This document shows positions 50,671 through 64,000 of a DNA stretch of 64,000 nt, one piece after another. Both the position numbers and the translations under genes were made by a program. The stretch is taken from NCBI RefSeq assembly GCF_964340395.1, contig NC_135569.1, forward strand, positions 11,986,019 through 12,050,018, read 5' to 3'. Position 1 is the stretch's first letter. Each line of letters begins with the position of its first letter. This stretch comes from Glandiceps talaboti. Lineage: Eukaryota; Hemichordata; Enteropneusta; Spengelidae. Under the pieces are notes generated by a model. It worked only from the letters and a program-made list of their open reading frames with translations. It searched no databases and had not been told where the DNA came from.

Positions 50671-50674
50671 GGGA

Positions 50675-50949
50675 TTTTAGCTCGCAAAGGATATGTATCA
50701 AGATCAGTGAGACTGATCACAAGGTTTCATGTTGAGATAGACACAATAAAGATAACACACAGACATACATTACACAGCGTCTGCTCTGTCTTCGGTTACA
50801 GTTCTGTGACGTGTGTGTTTTTATGATGAACAGAATAGAGTAGACAGTGTTGTTTGTGTGTTATCTTTATTGTGTCTATCTCATTATGAAACCTTGTGAC
50901 CAGTCTCACTGATCTTGATACATTGTTTTTTTAGCATTTGCAAGCTAAG
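50675..50949. mobile_element. Foldback MITE, near-perfect inner arms
   Basis: TGTATCAAGATCAGTGAGAC occurs at 50694 and inverted ending at 50922. The arms continue through GATAGACACAATAAAGATAA and its inverse. The outer TTTTAGCTCGCAAA / TTTGCAAGCTAAG pair extends the TIR. No coding capacity. Confidence 0.7.
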
Positions 50950-51656
50950 ACGAAATCTCCAGTAATAATTTGTTGCTATTTTTGTCACTTCATTTACAGA
51001 AAACAGTCCACTTTTCTGATTAGATAGATTACTTGATAGTACTCAAGACACTGGCTTGATGTCTGTATGCAAACAGATACGGTCTGGACCTGATCGATTG
51101 TTTTGTAAAATTATGGGATGTCGGGGATTGATCACCAGACATAGTTAAAATTATGACATCTGCCGCTAGTTACAGCTATTGGCGCCGTAATAGAAACTTT
51201 TGACCAAAGACTACTTGCGGAAGATAATTAATGCATGGAAGCCAGCCGAATATAAACAAAATTGTTGGTTGGCTCGGCAATGACAATTCTTGATAAATAT
51301 ACAGTAATGTTCGTAACTTTTTTGTCGTGCCAGGCGATGTTTTGTTTTACGCTATTGGTTTTCATTGTATTAAAGTCATTTTATCGGAATTGTTTCTTGT
51401 ACTATGCAAATATATCGTATTGTGGCGAGATCGAATAACTCATACGCGGCACTTCAAACACGGACAAAATCAACACACCAAATCACTTATAAAAACAGCA
51501 CTCAAGCTTAAAACAAACCAACATCTGCATATAAGTAAAAAATAATACATTATATATTGCTCTTTGAACTTTACATTTGGCAAGATGGGCTCAAAAAGCG
51601 CCCTCTTTGATTTGGCGTTGCAACGTCCTTTGTTTTCATGTAAATCACATCGTAGG

Positions 51657-53803
51657 CTACTGTATTACGCAGCCTCTGCCCATCTGTTTATTCGTCTTCG
51701 ATTTCAGTTTTCTGAGGTCCATGTGCTTCTCGTCGATTTGTAAACCGAAATCAGCGACCATCAATGCTTCAGGGAATTTCTTGTTATCATAATTATACTG
51801 CGCGTAATTGTAGAAAACCCTTGCAAGGTTTGCTCGACCAGGCTTCGAGGTTATTATACTCAGTGCCGCCGACGCGTTGAGATCGAGGGCCCGAATGTAG
51901 TCGTTGCACGCCGGGTGCTCTTTTTCGTGAAGAAGATAGATATGGCCTCGTGCACAGTAGTCGCTCATCAACGGATTTGTTTTCTCTAGCTTCAAAACCA
52001 AAGATAAGTCTCTTTCGGCACGGTTATATTTTTCCAGACGGGCCAGACATTTCGCTCTTTTACGGAGAATATCCGGTTGTGTGGCATTCGTTGACAAGAC
52101 GGCGAGACTGTGATAGTGTAGGGCTTCTTCGTGTCGGTTCTTCCGACTCAAGTTTTCCGCTTGATTTGACGCAAACTTTGAAAATGAAAATATAGAAAAA
52201 CGTAGTTATTCATCTTAAGTATTACATTTTGCTGTTTGGCTTACAGTCTTAAATTGAAAGCTTTACTAGCTGTAAGTAAATTTTTGGAATGGTTGTGGTG
52301 ATCATACTGCCACTTAGTTGTCAGATCTCTTACTTGTCTGTGCTTTAACTTAGGCATTGCCTTTCTGATTATAATTTGAGCGAAACTTCAGTGCTTCGAT
52401 GTTATAAAAAATAGTACCAGTAGTTCTAATTCATTTTCTGGTCTGCATTTTCTTCAAGTCGATACAAATCATATATCTTCCTTCCTTACCTTAGCTAATT
52501 CTTCGTGTTGTTCGGGATCTAATACTTTCAATACAAAGTTAAGTCCTTGTAAATCATCTTCAGCCAGTTTACCTAGTTGTAACACTGCCTGGTCCATGTT
52601 ACCAAGTTTGACGTGTATTAATGCGCACCTAGCAACTGCTGTCAGATCATCTGGGGATAGTTCCGTTACTTTGTTCAGGTGGGCAAGAGCGGTTTCGTAG
52701 TCACCTGACGTGAACAATGAAAAATTATATTTTAATGGCGTCAGTGCAACTGTAATAACAACAACAACAACAACAACAACAACAACGACAACATAAACAA
52801 CACCGAAATCACCACCACCAACACCTCCACCACCACAACAAAAACTGTTTTTACAACACTACTACCACCAATACCACCACCACCACCGACATCATCACCA
52901 CCACCACCACCACCACCACCACCACCACAACAACAACAACAACAACAACAACATAGTAGTACAACAACAACAACAACATCAATAACACAATATCAGCAGA
53001 AATAATAATAAAGATAACAAAATGATTGGTATTGAACCTCACACCAGTCTAAACTTAAAGAGTTTAGTTTTTAGATTGTTTATGAATGAGCAAAATATCA
53101 AAGGTTCAAAGACCAATAAAAAACGTATCTAGTGTTCTCATTCTCGCAAACCAGAGCTGTCATTTCTCTTCCACACTGCAAAATAACTCTTGGCGGCGCG
53201 TCTTATGGATCGGACAGTGTCGTAAAAGAGGCTGCCGTTCTTTTTACGACGATTCGTGTTCTTGAAGTTAATGATAACTGTATATGGTAACTTATAGTAC
53301 GACGATGTGTTCTGACAGCTAGCACAAATTGTCTAGAGATAAAACAAGGTATCACACACTTACCCTCCACGATAAGGGCATCAGCGTACAACCCATGCCA
53401 GGTCGAATTCTCCTCATCCAAAGCAACCAGTAATTGACCGATGAGTTTCGCTCGAAGTGTTCGCTTATCGTTCTGATTGGGCGAGTCTTGAGACAATAAA
53501 CTCATGGTATATTGGTGCAGCCAATAGATAACGAGCAGACGTGGTTGCTCTGGCAACGAAGCAATGTGATTCTTGGTGTAGTCAAAGTTTACGGTGAGAG
53601 CCCGAAGGTAGTCTACCACAGTCTCCTGTAAGAATTTAGAAATAACAGCATGTTTGGGTCAGGTTATGCATCATCTAAAAAAAGGTGTTTTCTGTGCTGT
53701 CTGGTAACAACGCTCACAAAATGCCTTATATGACAGACAGTGAGATTTTTCCGGTTATATACTGTAACAGAAGGTATATACTAGTATTATATGTATGTAT
53801 GTA

Positions 53804-53865
<62 letters not shown>

Positions 53866-56800
53866 TGCATGCATGCATGTATGTATGTATGTATGTATGT
53901 ATGTATGTATGTATTTATGCACGTGTGTGTATGTGTTCCCAATCGGGGACCATACACTGTGACCACTTTTGTGAAAGTTGGTCATGATATTGATATTCCC
54001 ACCTTACCCAATAATATGTTACACGCTACACGTAGAAGATTTTAAAAAGTCACAGATAACAATAGTGGTCTTCTTTAAAATCATTATTGCTCCTAGCAAG
54101 TTTGACAGCACCATAAAATACCCATCACTGATCACAACAGGTCGCTCATTTCCAATCATTCCGGCATCAGTCTATAGTCGTTGATGGCGCTAGCTCTACA
54201 GGTTCCCTTGCGCAAGTGAAACTGTCGGTTGTGGTCGTTGGGTGAGCGTGTGGACCGCAGCCTTATTTAAAACTGAACTGTCCATGATATTACATTGTGA
54301 ATGAACAGATCAGCAAAGTAAAATAAGTCAAAATACCTGTTGATGGTTAAGTGTTAACTGCATACAAGCCCTTCCACATAACGCTTCCACGATGTTTGGG
54401 TCGTGGTTTAGTACGGTCGAGAAATCTGCAATTGCCGCAACTTGGTCACCTAAATGGGCGTAACATTCAGCTCTGGCAAGAAGTGACTTGGTCGCTCGTA
54501 CACCTGATGATGTGAAAAGGAACAGGGGATTAAAAATTATCACACACATTCGTCAACGAATGTTAATCCCTTGCGGAGTTACGAAAGCTGGCTAGAGGAA
54601 TAACATTGACCCTACACGAAATAATCCCCGAAACGAAAGAGGATATCCCCCAGGGATGTCCTTGGTTTCAGAAGGCGAACGCCATCATTTCGATGTTCTC
54701 TCCGTGTTCAGATCTATGATCGTTTAGACCCTATACCTACAACACAATACATGGTAGATTAACTTTGTGATATTTTTTCTTCAAATGTTCAACGAACTAT
54801 TTTTGTTCGGTTGAGGTTTAGAGGGCAGACAAACTGCTAAACAATATAGGAGAACTCACCAGATGCTGCTATGGCAACAGTGAAGCAATCAATGGCATCT
54901 TTAAAGGTCTCCGGAGTTCTTGATTCTTCGAGGAGCTGTACGGCGTAACGATGTGCTTCGTTTTCAATGGCGATGCGATCAGCCGAGTCTATCTCAACAA
55001 ATGCCGCCGCTATACCAGTGGATCCCTTCATTCGTAGAACATCCAGGTAGTCCTGGGTAACAGAGAAAATATGAGTGAGTGGCCTTCGCTTTGCTAAGTT
55101 AGATCGACTGGTGGGGCACCGGGACGGTAAACACACAGCACGCTTCTTATGACAGCCAGAGACATGGACTTGAAAATGGCATATATACGTGTGCACGAAC
55201 GCCATACTTAATGTGAACGCGTCGACAGCAGGGGAACAACTGCGAAATTCAAAAGTTTTTTTTTTCACAGCTTTGGTCTGAGAAAACTTCTTTCGCTTTT
55301 ATCATTGTCAAGATCGCCACTTTAAAACAAAAGGTTTGAATAATTAGTCTAATTAGTCCTCTTAGTGAAGTTTGTACCAACAGTGATTAAAAAGACAAAA
55401 AAGAATGGCCATGGGAAAGACAAACACTTTTGTCGACTGGACAATTGATACAGATAACAAGCTATTAACATATTGACACTAATCACGCAGATTTCTACCT
55501 TCTGTCTATACTGAAAACGAGGCTGTTCAGTATAATCAAGTTTTGCTGACTTCAGACAACCGTAGAGGGACGTCTCCTATCACAGACAAATAACCAACAA
55601 AACATCACTGCACAAACTAGGTTTGCCACTAGTATCTCAGTTCTGACGTCACAGACAAGGACCCTTGTCTTTGGTTGATCCTCAGACCATTGTCGATCCT
55701 TATCTGTGGTTCTGACGTTGCAAAGGCCACTTGTGGATTATGACAAGGGTCTACGACCCTACCAAATACGGGAAGATGTTTTGCATTATATACCAGCCTG
55801 GTATACTATACCACTATTGAGAATTTCTACAGTGGTCTGAGGTAAAACACTGACAATCACGCAAAACGGAGATGTATGCCTTCAGTGCTACCTTCGCTCT
55901 ATTTTGGAGGTTCAACTTCGAACCGGGGGTCCCTGTGGTAGTATACGCAATAACACCCCGGAGGGCTGGGACATGGTTGGGGTATGTATGTTTGGCCTAT
56001 ATGCTACAACGTTCTTTGAAAAAGAAAGAGAGGGCGCTGTTCATTGACGTCTTCATAAAAAATTACAACTCACTTTTACAGCTTGATTAGACTTGCCAAA
56101 TTTCATCCTGAGATTAGAAAGATGTACCATGGCTACTTCATTGTCAGGGTGTCTGTCTACAAATTCTATCAATTCCCGCTCAGCCTCGTCCTGGCGTTGC
56201 AGACGACGTAAAGCATCAACTTTTAAAAGCCAAGCGCTGACGTCATCTTCATCCAAGTATTTCAAAAAGTCGGCAATGTCAAGAGCTGTCTCTAAAATTC
56301 TAGATTGAGAGAAGAAAAATATGTGTTTTGATAGATTTTTTGGCGGCAAGTGTTTACTGCAACTTATATTAGTGTAAATATCTCAAAAAAGTCAGAAGTA
56401 TCGAGAGTTGTCTAAAAATTCTAGATCGAGATGTTTTCGTCACCCGTAGATTTTTTCGAACCGTTTACTGCACTGTAACTTTTAGTGTAGGTATTTAAAA
56501 AAGTTGACATCGTCAAGATCTGTGTCTCAAGATGATTTTATACCGAAAGAGTAAAAAAAATGTTATCCAATGAACTGTTTCGAGAAATGTACTGCAACTC
56601 ATTTGAGTCTTTTGATAGGTCGGCAAGAGCTGTCGCTAAAATTCTAGTTGAGAAAATGGAAAATATGTGTGTTTTGGTGGAATTTGTTTATTGAGGCAGT
56701 CATATAATGTTCATATGTGGTAAATTTGTCTTATTATGATGCTACAATATACTCTTTACGTCACTTTGACAGTTGAAGGTTTGCTCATTTGACTGAACAA

Positions 56801-59800
56801 ATTTTGGTTCATGATTTCTCATTGACGGGGGAGAGAGATCTTGAGTTTCGAAGCGGCTAGCCTCTAGACTACTTCAACTTGAATGTTATCACCGGTACCC
56901 TGACAAAGTATTGTTGACCCCCCCCCCCAAAAAAAAGAAAAAAAAAGAAAAAAAGAAATCTGTCACCAGTTTCGAATTTTGGAAATGAAGTTCACCAATT
57001 CAGATGAACTAACCTGCTAAAGAATGAATGCCAAGTTCTTTCATAGATTACAGTCTTCAAATAAGCCCCATATTAGTAATATGTGCTACTTACTTCTTTC
57101 CGTTATCGAGGGTCCTTTCCCTTACACTACCGTAAGAGGGCGTCATCTTCCTGGCTCTTTCGAACAGCTCGTGTACTTCTTTGCGTAAAAGATGTTGCAA
57201 TTTCTGTTGCTGAGGCAAGGGAATAGTATTTGCATAGCCAACACTTTCCATGATACTCATGGAGATTGCTTTGAGGTAGTCTTTAACGGCTGCCCGGGAA
57301 TCATTTGTCAACAAATTTGCATATCCTCGTCCACAGAGAGCCTGGATACTGTCCGGGAAGTCATCAACAGCACGTGAGAAATCATCCAGACCGTCTGCAA
57401 GATCTCCCAGGTGGAAATGACACATTCCCCGCGCGCAAAGTGTGGAGCAGACGTTCTCGACCTCGAGCACGGTGTTGAACATCAGAACAGCTTCTGTGTG
57501 GTTCCCCTCGAGGCATAGACATTCACCACAACTTGCCATCGCATGTTTATGCTTCGGTGCAATTATCATGATCAATCGGTAAAACTGTATTGCTTGTTTG
57601 ATTAGTCCTTTTTGTGTGTCCTTATTCATTATTCCGTTCACCATGCCAACTCTGTTTTCCTTTTTGTACTCATATAAACGTTTTTCTGCCATCTCAAGCG
57701 CCAGGACCACAATTTCGCGCTGAGATGGCTTTTTCAAGAGTTTCATCATCATAGTCTTTGTAGACACTTTGTCCATGTGCATTGATGTAATCAAGTCTTT
57801 CACAGCAAGTTCACCATCGTCCACCCCGAGATAACAATCACTGCGTAACACCAGTAGCTCGATGATCGTTTTCATGGATGGATTCGATTTGGCTCTTGAT
57901 CCTTGCAACGCTGACGTCAGCGCCGTGATCGCATCTTTGAAGTTGCGAACTTCCTTCAAGTTGTTGGCTAAAGCTAGCAATGCTTTGCTGTCATTTGGTT
58001 TAAATGCCAAAACGAATTTGTGACAGTCAATAACTAAGCGCCGCCACTGTTCAAGTGCCTTTGTTCCTTCGTCTTTAGGCGGATCTGAGTTGGCACACTT
58101 TCGAAACAACTCCAAAATGCGTGTCAGGTGTTCCTTCTGACAATTTCTTATATACATTTCAGTTTCTTCCTCATCTTCCAAGAAAGCCTTCAGATAATCC
58201 GAGATTGCGTTTTTCTCGCGTTTCCCGATTAAGAGATAAGCTAATCCCCTCTGTAAGATAACACGAGTTGGTTTCAAGGGGTATTGATCAAGCAGACCTG
58301 TACATCTATCGATAACTTCTTTGTACTTCTTCTCTTTGAACAGTAAATCAACACGCGTCGAGTTAGCAGGGATACTTGAGGGCGCTATTCCGTGCCCTGC
58401 GCCAAGGAGAAATTCGCAGATTTGGTCGCAGTTAATGGTTATTCCATTCCTTGAGCGTTTTGCTTGAGCCTCTTGCGTGCAAGGACACCACTCTTCTAAA
58501 GTCTTTATAACAGAATCAAGAGACTCTTTCGGAATCGTTTTCAAATGACCGATTGCGTACTTCGGTTCTTCCGAGTATGCCCGACAGTATGCCGAAGCAG
58601 CTTTCTCTAGTCTGTCTTCTAGTCTTTCGACGTCTCCTTCGATACAAAAAGCTTCTGACCGATCACGAGTTAGCGACACATAACTAACTTGTGAACTGCT
58701 ACTCCGACCTGAAGGTTTACTTCTCCCAGAAGCCGAATTGAAGCCGGAATCGCCCCTGGAGGTACTACGTGAATCAGTCTTTCTATGCTTCGTCAGGTAA
58801 ACTTCTGGTGCGACAGAATTTCTTCGGTGAGAGTTCGGCATGTTCCCGAAAACATCTTGCACAGTTGAAAACCCGCACCCGGTATGAATGCATAAATCGA
58901 GTTTCTTGCTTGATAGTTGTACGTCGTCCACACAGTGACGCGGTAACGAGTATATCGTCAACACTTGCTCTAAAACGTCATCGATAGCCAGAGAAGGGAG
59001 AACGCGGATCTTCTTCGAGCGGCTTCCGTCGGACGTCTTCTGGGTAACGATCAGGTATTCCGGACCTGTGAGAGGTTCGCAGAAAGAAAATTAAGGACAA
59101 AAAAAATTAATCATGAAAGTGTGACACTCTGACACGCGCCAACTATTTGCGAGGGGAACAAAGTATCGCGTGTCCCCGACACCATTAACGGTAGATACAC
59201 GATATAGTGCAACCTTGCGAAATTGATCAGCTGGAGTATGGATTTAGAACAGACTTATATATCTCATTTGAATATCAGCAGGTAGTTTCCAATTTCAAGC
59301 GTGCACCTTTATACATCAATCTAATAACAATGTTTCTCGATACTCAAGTTTCCAAATAATTCATTCTGTAAGTACTGTTCTGACGGACACCAAATGAAGT
59401 GTATTCGTAACGCCACTTCTGTCAAATCAAAAGTTGTATTCAAAAAAGGGAAAATTTCGGAAACTATTTCAAACTTGAACGATACTAGTCTGTCGTCAGA
59501 AAAATGGCGCCAAAGTGAAGGAGGGAAAAGCGAATCGTTCAACCTTCACAAATGTTGATATTGCGGCATGTTAAGAAATACAGTATTGGTTCCTAAGCGC
59601 ATTGGTTTTTTCATTATCTGTTTGTGCAAGCATTTTGACTTTTCTGTTTTGGTAATACCAGACAAAACCCCGCTCTTTTCAAGAACGTTTTTATTTTTAT
59701 GTTCTGGGTCCACGTTGTGTGTTTCTTGGTTTCCATGCAATTTTTCGAGATATTTTTTACACTACATAGATTTTTAGGGTCGAGATGAGAAAAGTAGGTC

Positions 59801-60211
59801 GGGTCTGATCGTTCGAACAATACAGTTTGCTTGCTTGGTCCAAAGCGCGGGAAAAATAACACGACAGCATTTATTAACGGTAAAGGGCCACTGAGCATGT
59901 GCAGATTAAAGGGACCAAAGCGGTCCCCCACATCCCCCCTACTAAGCGATCGATAGCTAATATGATACCCTGGATATTTGTCTAGCAATTGACATTATTT
60001 GTTTGTGTTTACTTTTTAATGTTTATTATTTACTTAAGTCGTTGTGGTAACCTCTGTAAGTTCCGTCTAAAGCGTTTCTCGTTTCACGCGATGTCATCGA
60101 CGTGCCGTGGGTCAGGTACGCTTTGAGAGACTGGCACTTGTTAGACTTTCGTTTCATTTGTCCACGTGGCTGTGACAAGCAGCCAAGTAATTTCACACTC
60201 GAGAGTTTCAT
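51657..60211 (-). CDS. TTC34: TTC34-like tetratricopeptide-repeat protein (8 exons, about 1,243 aa)
   Basis: Exons, in transcript order: 60211-60034 (tentative), 59065-57094, 56299-56074, 55052-54860, 54503-54337, 53625-53364, 52704-52490, 52175-51657. Phases close through to the TAA at 51657-51659. The large second exon carries a basic/Ser-rich linker and then degenerate TPRs; clear ones include CARGMCHFHLGDLADGLDDF with ALCGRGYANLLTND after it, ALCGRACMQLTLNHQQ, RKRAKCLARLEKYNRAERDL and YCARGHIYLLHEKEHPACND. Many helical repeats over more than 1,000 residues with the ALCGR signature fit TTC34, a poorly characterised scaffold-like protein. Exon 1 was chosen because it opens with an ATG, ends at GTAAAT in the required phase and joins to give an uninterrupted frame. 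A different upstream exon is possible. Assignment to TTC34 rather than another long TPR family is inferred. Confidence 0.75.
52757..52985. repeat. (ACA)n/(ACC)n microsatellite
   Basis: Trinucleotide tracts in the intron between exons at 53364 and 52704 of the TTC34-like gene. Confidence 0.95.
53791..53918. repeat. (ATGT)n-(GT)n-(GCGT)n-(GTAT)n microsatellite
   Basis: Pure tracts of each motif within an intron of the TTC34-like gene. Confidence 0.95.
60034..60211 (-). CDS. Tentative first exon of the TTC34-like gene (59 codons plus 1 nt)
   Basis: The minus-strand ATG at 60211 opens a basic peptide (MKLSSVKLLGCLSQPRGQMK and on). It ends at TTA A|GTAAAT, leaving one base that combines with the GT opening the exon at 59065 to make a serine. 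The next exon is open right up to its 3' splice site and needs exactly this phase. There is no stop at the junction. The donor is weaker than the others in the gene, so I hold this at moderate confidence. Confidence 0.45.
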
Positions 60212-60689
60212 TTAAAAGTGACACACTCTCTCCCTAAAAATGGCACAAGCTGAGTTTATAAATGAAATTAATGCCTCAGTTACAGACTATGAATAATGTC
60301 ACGTGGCCCACTTTGTTGGTTCAAAAATGCACCAAATCATGTTGCGCCGCACCTTCTAAATGGATGAATTCCAGAAAACAATTCTCCTCGCGTACCCTTT
60401 TATTTTTTCAGAGACTCAAATTTTTGCCTACCTTTCAACTTTGGCAGGACACAGTCAAGTCTTGTTCACGGAATTTGACAAGAGTTATTGAAACATTCAC
60501 AAAATGTGATGTCGTCTGCACGAACGGCTGATTCAGAATCACATATCGACCTTGACACAATTTTTAAGAGGGACAACAATTTTCTTGCACGTAGGTGATG
60601 ACGCAGCTTTTTATAGACGTATATACCACTTTTATGGTCTGTTAGACGAAAGTATGGATACAATTTCCAGATATTTTCATATAATCTAG

Positions 60690-61500
60690 CCAATTATTTT
60701 TCCCGCCAAAATAAGTGACAAATTTCTTGTATCTTTGTACAATTTTGGAACTTTTGTAATTTATTTTAGAATTATCATATTAGTAATCCTTTCTCATGAA
60801 ACTGTGTCGTTATTTTTGTCAAAAAATGAACAAATTTTAAAAAAATTGTATGAAACATATTCGCCATATTTCGTCACTATATCGCATGTATGAAGTTTTT
60901 TATGAGTCTTACATAACAAAGCTCACACACACCTCATTGTATGTCCTGTACTAAGTATCTACCACTTTTTTTGTCAGACGATAGTTTGAACACAATTCCA
61001 ACCAGATTTTTGCAGGTAACATAACCCCATGCAGTACTAATTATTATCCCGCCGAACTGAGTGACATTTTTTAGTATCCACGTGGAATTCTGTTAATATT
61101 TCACTCTATTTTGGTAAATATTACATCAATAACCGTTACTTATAAAATTGCTTTAAATATAAAAAATGAACAAAGTTGAAAGATTTTCGTGAAAACACAC
61201 ATAACACATAGTCTGACTACCCCTAATCGGTCAAGAGGCACTGAGTGTGCACACAATTTCAGCAACCAGAAATTTTCATCGCCATGCCCAAATTTCTATC
61301 ACAGTACTAGTGATAAATGTCACGTACCCGAGTATACATCTTTGAAGTTGTCTGTATTTTGATTCTATTTTGGAATATATTGTAAGTAACACTTCCTGAT
61401 TAAGTTGTGTCAATTTTTGCCATAAAATTCAGCAAATGCAAAACATTTTCATGAAAAGGTACATACATTTTGTGAAACATACGTAACAAAGCTAAAGTTT
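60690..61500. repeat. Diverged about 290-bp segment repeated three times
   Basis: Blocks of the form CCCGCC.AA....GTGACA, TTTATTTTAGAAT..., AAAAATGAACAAA and GAAAACATA..TAACA recur in order at about 60700, 61040 and 61290. This is upstream of the TTC34-like gene. Confidence 0.5.
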
Positions 61501-61754
61501 GTGGTCTACTCTCAGTCACAAAGTGTTCATCTCAATTTTTCCGTCTTGTACCTGAATGGCCTTGAATTTGTATCTGCTTGCATACTAAACATTCGAATAA
61601 ACCTCAAACTTTATTGGGACGATTCCAACCTGGCACCAGTAAATAGACTCACAATGGGTAATTTAAGCTACTATTCTAGGTCAGTGTGTTAATGTTAGTG
61701 ACTAGCCTAATGGCTGGCGGCGACATCCAAGGTTGGATTCGAAACCAATACGTG

Positions 61755-61833
61755 AAACTATACCCCTGGCCTGGAACGAGCCAATACTCCTGGCCTGGAA
61801 CGAGCCAATACTCCTGGCCTGGAACGAGCCAGC
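61755..61833. repeat. 24-bp tandem repeat, three copies
   Basis: TGGCCTGGAACGAGCCAATA plus CTCC occurs three times head to tail, the last one altered after GAGCCA. Confidence 0.92.
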
Positions 61834-64000
61834 TGTTGATTGGTGGGATGACTAAGGTAATAGGTTGAATTTCTTTAAAAGCATAATTTTTTGAATTTTT
61901 TGTTCTGCTATATTTTTTTTATATCTAATCGACTATTTTGTTGGTTTGCTTTTTGCCAATGGCTAGTTACTGTCAACTTTGATAAGTTAGTGTGCGAATT
62001 GAGACTAAATTTTTTGATAGAGTCTGTATTAGTGGACGTTCACACTTGTGTATAATTTAGTTACAGATGACCATCCCTATAGCAAGCCATTCACGCCAAA
62101 AGTATTATTTTATTTTAGCTATAGCATTTTAAATTTTTCGTGGTTACAAACTAATTTTAACTGTTTATGTGTAGTTTTTCTGATGAAATCCACACTTTTA
62201 TTCCATGTTAACATTATCTAATTCAAACAAGTTTTCATTTATTTGAGATTATTGTTTTATTTTCGTCAAACCGGATTTTAAAAAAAGGATTACAAATATT
62301 TGAAAGTCATTAGTTATCCCTTATTCTCGCTAGCCAAGGGATATTGCTGGCGCATCAGACGGTGCCGTAAAGTGGCCTGTAGTTTGACGACGATAGTATC
62401 TTTGGGTGGTATCTCTATACCCAAAGTGTACTAAAAGTTTCAAATTGTATGACGTCACATCAGCGTGTTTTTATAATTTATGTGGGGTAAATTTACTGAG
62501 TAGTTAGGCAAGTGGTTCAAAATAATTATATCTAAATATTTTGACGGAAAACATCAGATGAATCTCAAATATTTCGACGTCAAGGTTGTAGATACACAGT
62601 GCTTTCATCTCTGAAATACTTGGAACGCTCAGCTGTGGCTTGCTACTGTGATGCCTCAGTCCAGGCATAAACTACAGATAACACTTTTACGCTATAGAAT
62701 TTTTTAGAGGTCTGGGAATTTAAGGACCAGTTCGGATGAGAAGTAAAATTTAAATCCTGTTACAATATAACTCAATTAAATACGCACTTTAGTGTAGATT
62801 GTTTTTGTCTACGTCATCATTACTGTTGCATTTTTCTGGATATTATATTTTACCTTCTCTCGAACGTTGTTTCCTAAACATCTAGTTTCAATATGGGATG
62901 TATACCACTGAGCTATGACGTCAATGTAAATGACGTATGACGTCAGCGATAATAGTATTGAGCACATCAAAGTCTCAGCATAAAACATAATTAATGTATA
63001 TAGGTAATGATGACGTTGATGACGTTATTGATTGTGTATATACTCATAGACAGTGCAGTGACACTAGAGCAGAAACTGAAAGGGCCAAAAGTTGAGTTTA
63101 TACTTTTTTTTTGGTGTGAAGTTTTTGCTATATAATCAAAAGGTACTCGCAGAATTTTACCTACTGATGTATACGTAACCATCCCTTGCAATTAACTAGA
63201 CTCAAATCTGACATTGAGGTTTAGCTTATAAGCAATACAATGCCCTTTATTATTCGTATGAAAATGCCCAGGAAATCTCTAGCTTAATGCTGGAAATAAC
63301 TGTTCAATCAATATATGCCAGAAGACAATAGTACGGTCATATGAATTTACCAGTCTATAATTATAGACACTCGCGGTCTATGGTAATTAACTTAAAGAAT
63401 CCCAACAAAATGTCACGTGACGTGGAAAGAGAGAATGCCTATCAAATTGTTTTTTGCTGGAAAATATGTTGTGCAGAAGAACTGAAAATTAAGGTACTGG
63501 TAATATACTTTCCGATATCGAGGCTGTTAACCCCAGTCTCAAAACACCTATATGTGGTTCATTTGAGAGTAAACTTGGTCTTCGGAATTCCATGGGAAGG
63601 ACTAAATTTACGTTCTGCAAGTCACAAAGTATGAAATTAGAGATACCATGGTTCCTGTTTGTGAGTTCGAACTAAAAGACGGAAGTATTATTACACTACG
63701 AAAAAATGGTTCGGCAGCTAACAAACATAACGGGACTCTGTTAAGTTCTGCAGTACCGGTATCAAATCTCCGTGAAGTTTTGTGTGCTAGACGTTCCTAT
63801 AAGTAAACGAACCCACAAAACTGTTTCAATTCTGTAAGTCTACCGTACAGTTGCTCAGTGGGGCTTGAAAAACAGGTTGATTGAATTATGTTAAATGAGT
63901 GCCGCGTCGTCGACATGTCGGCTATTGAAAGTTAGGTTTTTTAAAAGCCAACACCCTCAATTATGGTGAAAACTGGTATATGGTCGTATCACTGAACAAT

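Larger units (their letters stand above)
60220..64000. other. Region upstream of the TTC34-like gene, no gene seen
   Basis: Holds the diverged triplication at 60690-61500, the 24-bp repeat at 61755, and a CAGACGGTGCCGTAAAGTGG block at 62358. No exon with matching phase was recognised. A first exon of TTC34 lying here instead of at 60211 cannot be excluded. Confidence 0.5.

Overview
This is a 64 kb piece of an animal nuclear genome, AT-rich and crowded with introns, microsatellites, minisatellites and short foldback (MITE-like) elements. The genes have small exons with ordinary GT-AG junctions plus one GC-AG. They encode metazoan families: a two-RRM nucleolin-like protein, a ZNF384/ZNF362/rotund/lin-29-type zinc finger, a TPR-MYND protein and a TTC34-like TPR protein. 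The repeat style (tRNA-derived SINEs, a Penelope-type hammerhead ribozyme, many long-TIR MITEs) fits an invertebrate such as a lophotrochozoan, ambulacrarian or cephalochordate. The sequence alone does not fix the phylum. I saw no rRNA or tRNA gene, CRISPR array or prokaryotic feature.

Layout. 1-9.3 kb: no gene recognised; dispersed repeats, a TTAA-flanked MITE, microsatellites and a 42-bp minisatellite. 9.4-14.5 kb, minus strand: six coding exons of a 471-aa lysine/acid-rich protein ending in two RRMs. 14.6-15.2 kb: two long (AT)n tracts framing a hammerhead ribozyme. 15.5-15.95 kb: probable head-to-head promoter region. 17.8-20.9 kb, plus strand: three coding exons of a 567-aa C2H2 zinc-finger protein. 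20.9-27.5 kb: 3' flank with several inverted-repeat elements and a tRNA-derived SINE. 27.57-32.46 kb: a 4.9 kb satellite of 101/118-bp units. 34.45-45.19 kb, plus strand: twelve coding exons of a 747-aa helical-repeat/TPR/MYND protein. 45.2-51.6 kb: intergenic, with two MULE-like and other foldback elements. 51.66-60.21 kb, minus strand: a TTC34-like protein of about 1,243 aa in eight exons, the first less certain. 60.2-64 kb: no gene recognised.

The coding models were built by hand from splice sites and reading phase. In all four the phases close from start to stop, the best internal evidence that they are right. The genes belong to unrelated families (RNA binding, transcription factor, two protein-interaction scaffolds); nothing suggests a shared pathway or cluster.

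The most notable signals are the hammerhead ribozyme between the (AT)n tracts, a 5' splice site triplicated within a 23-bp tandem repeat in the TPR-MYND gene, a GC-AG intron in the same gene, the two-linker satellite, and several MITE families whose target-site duplications can be read directly (TTAA, 8 bp, 9 bp, about 10 bp).
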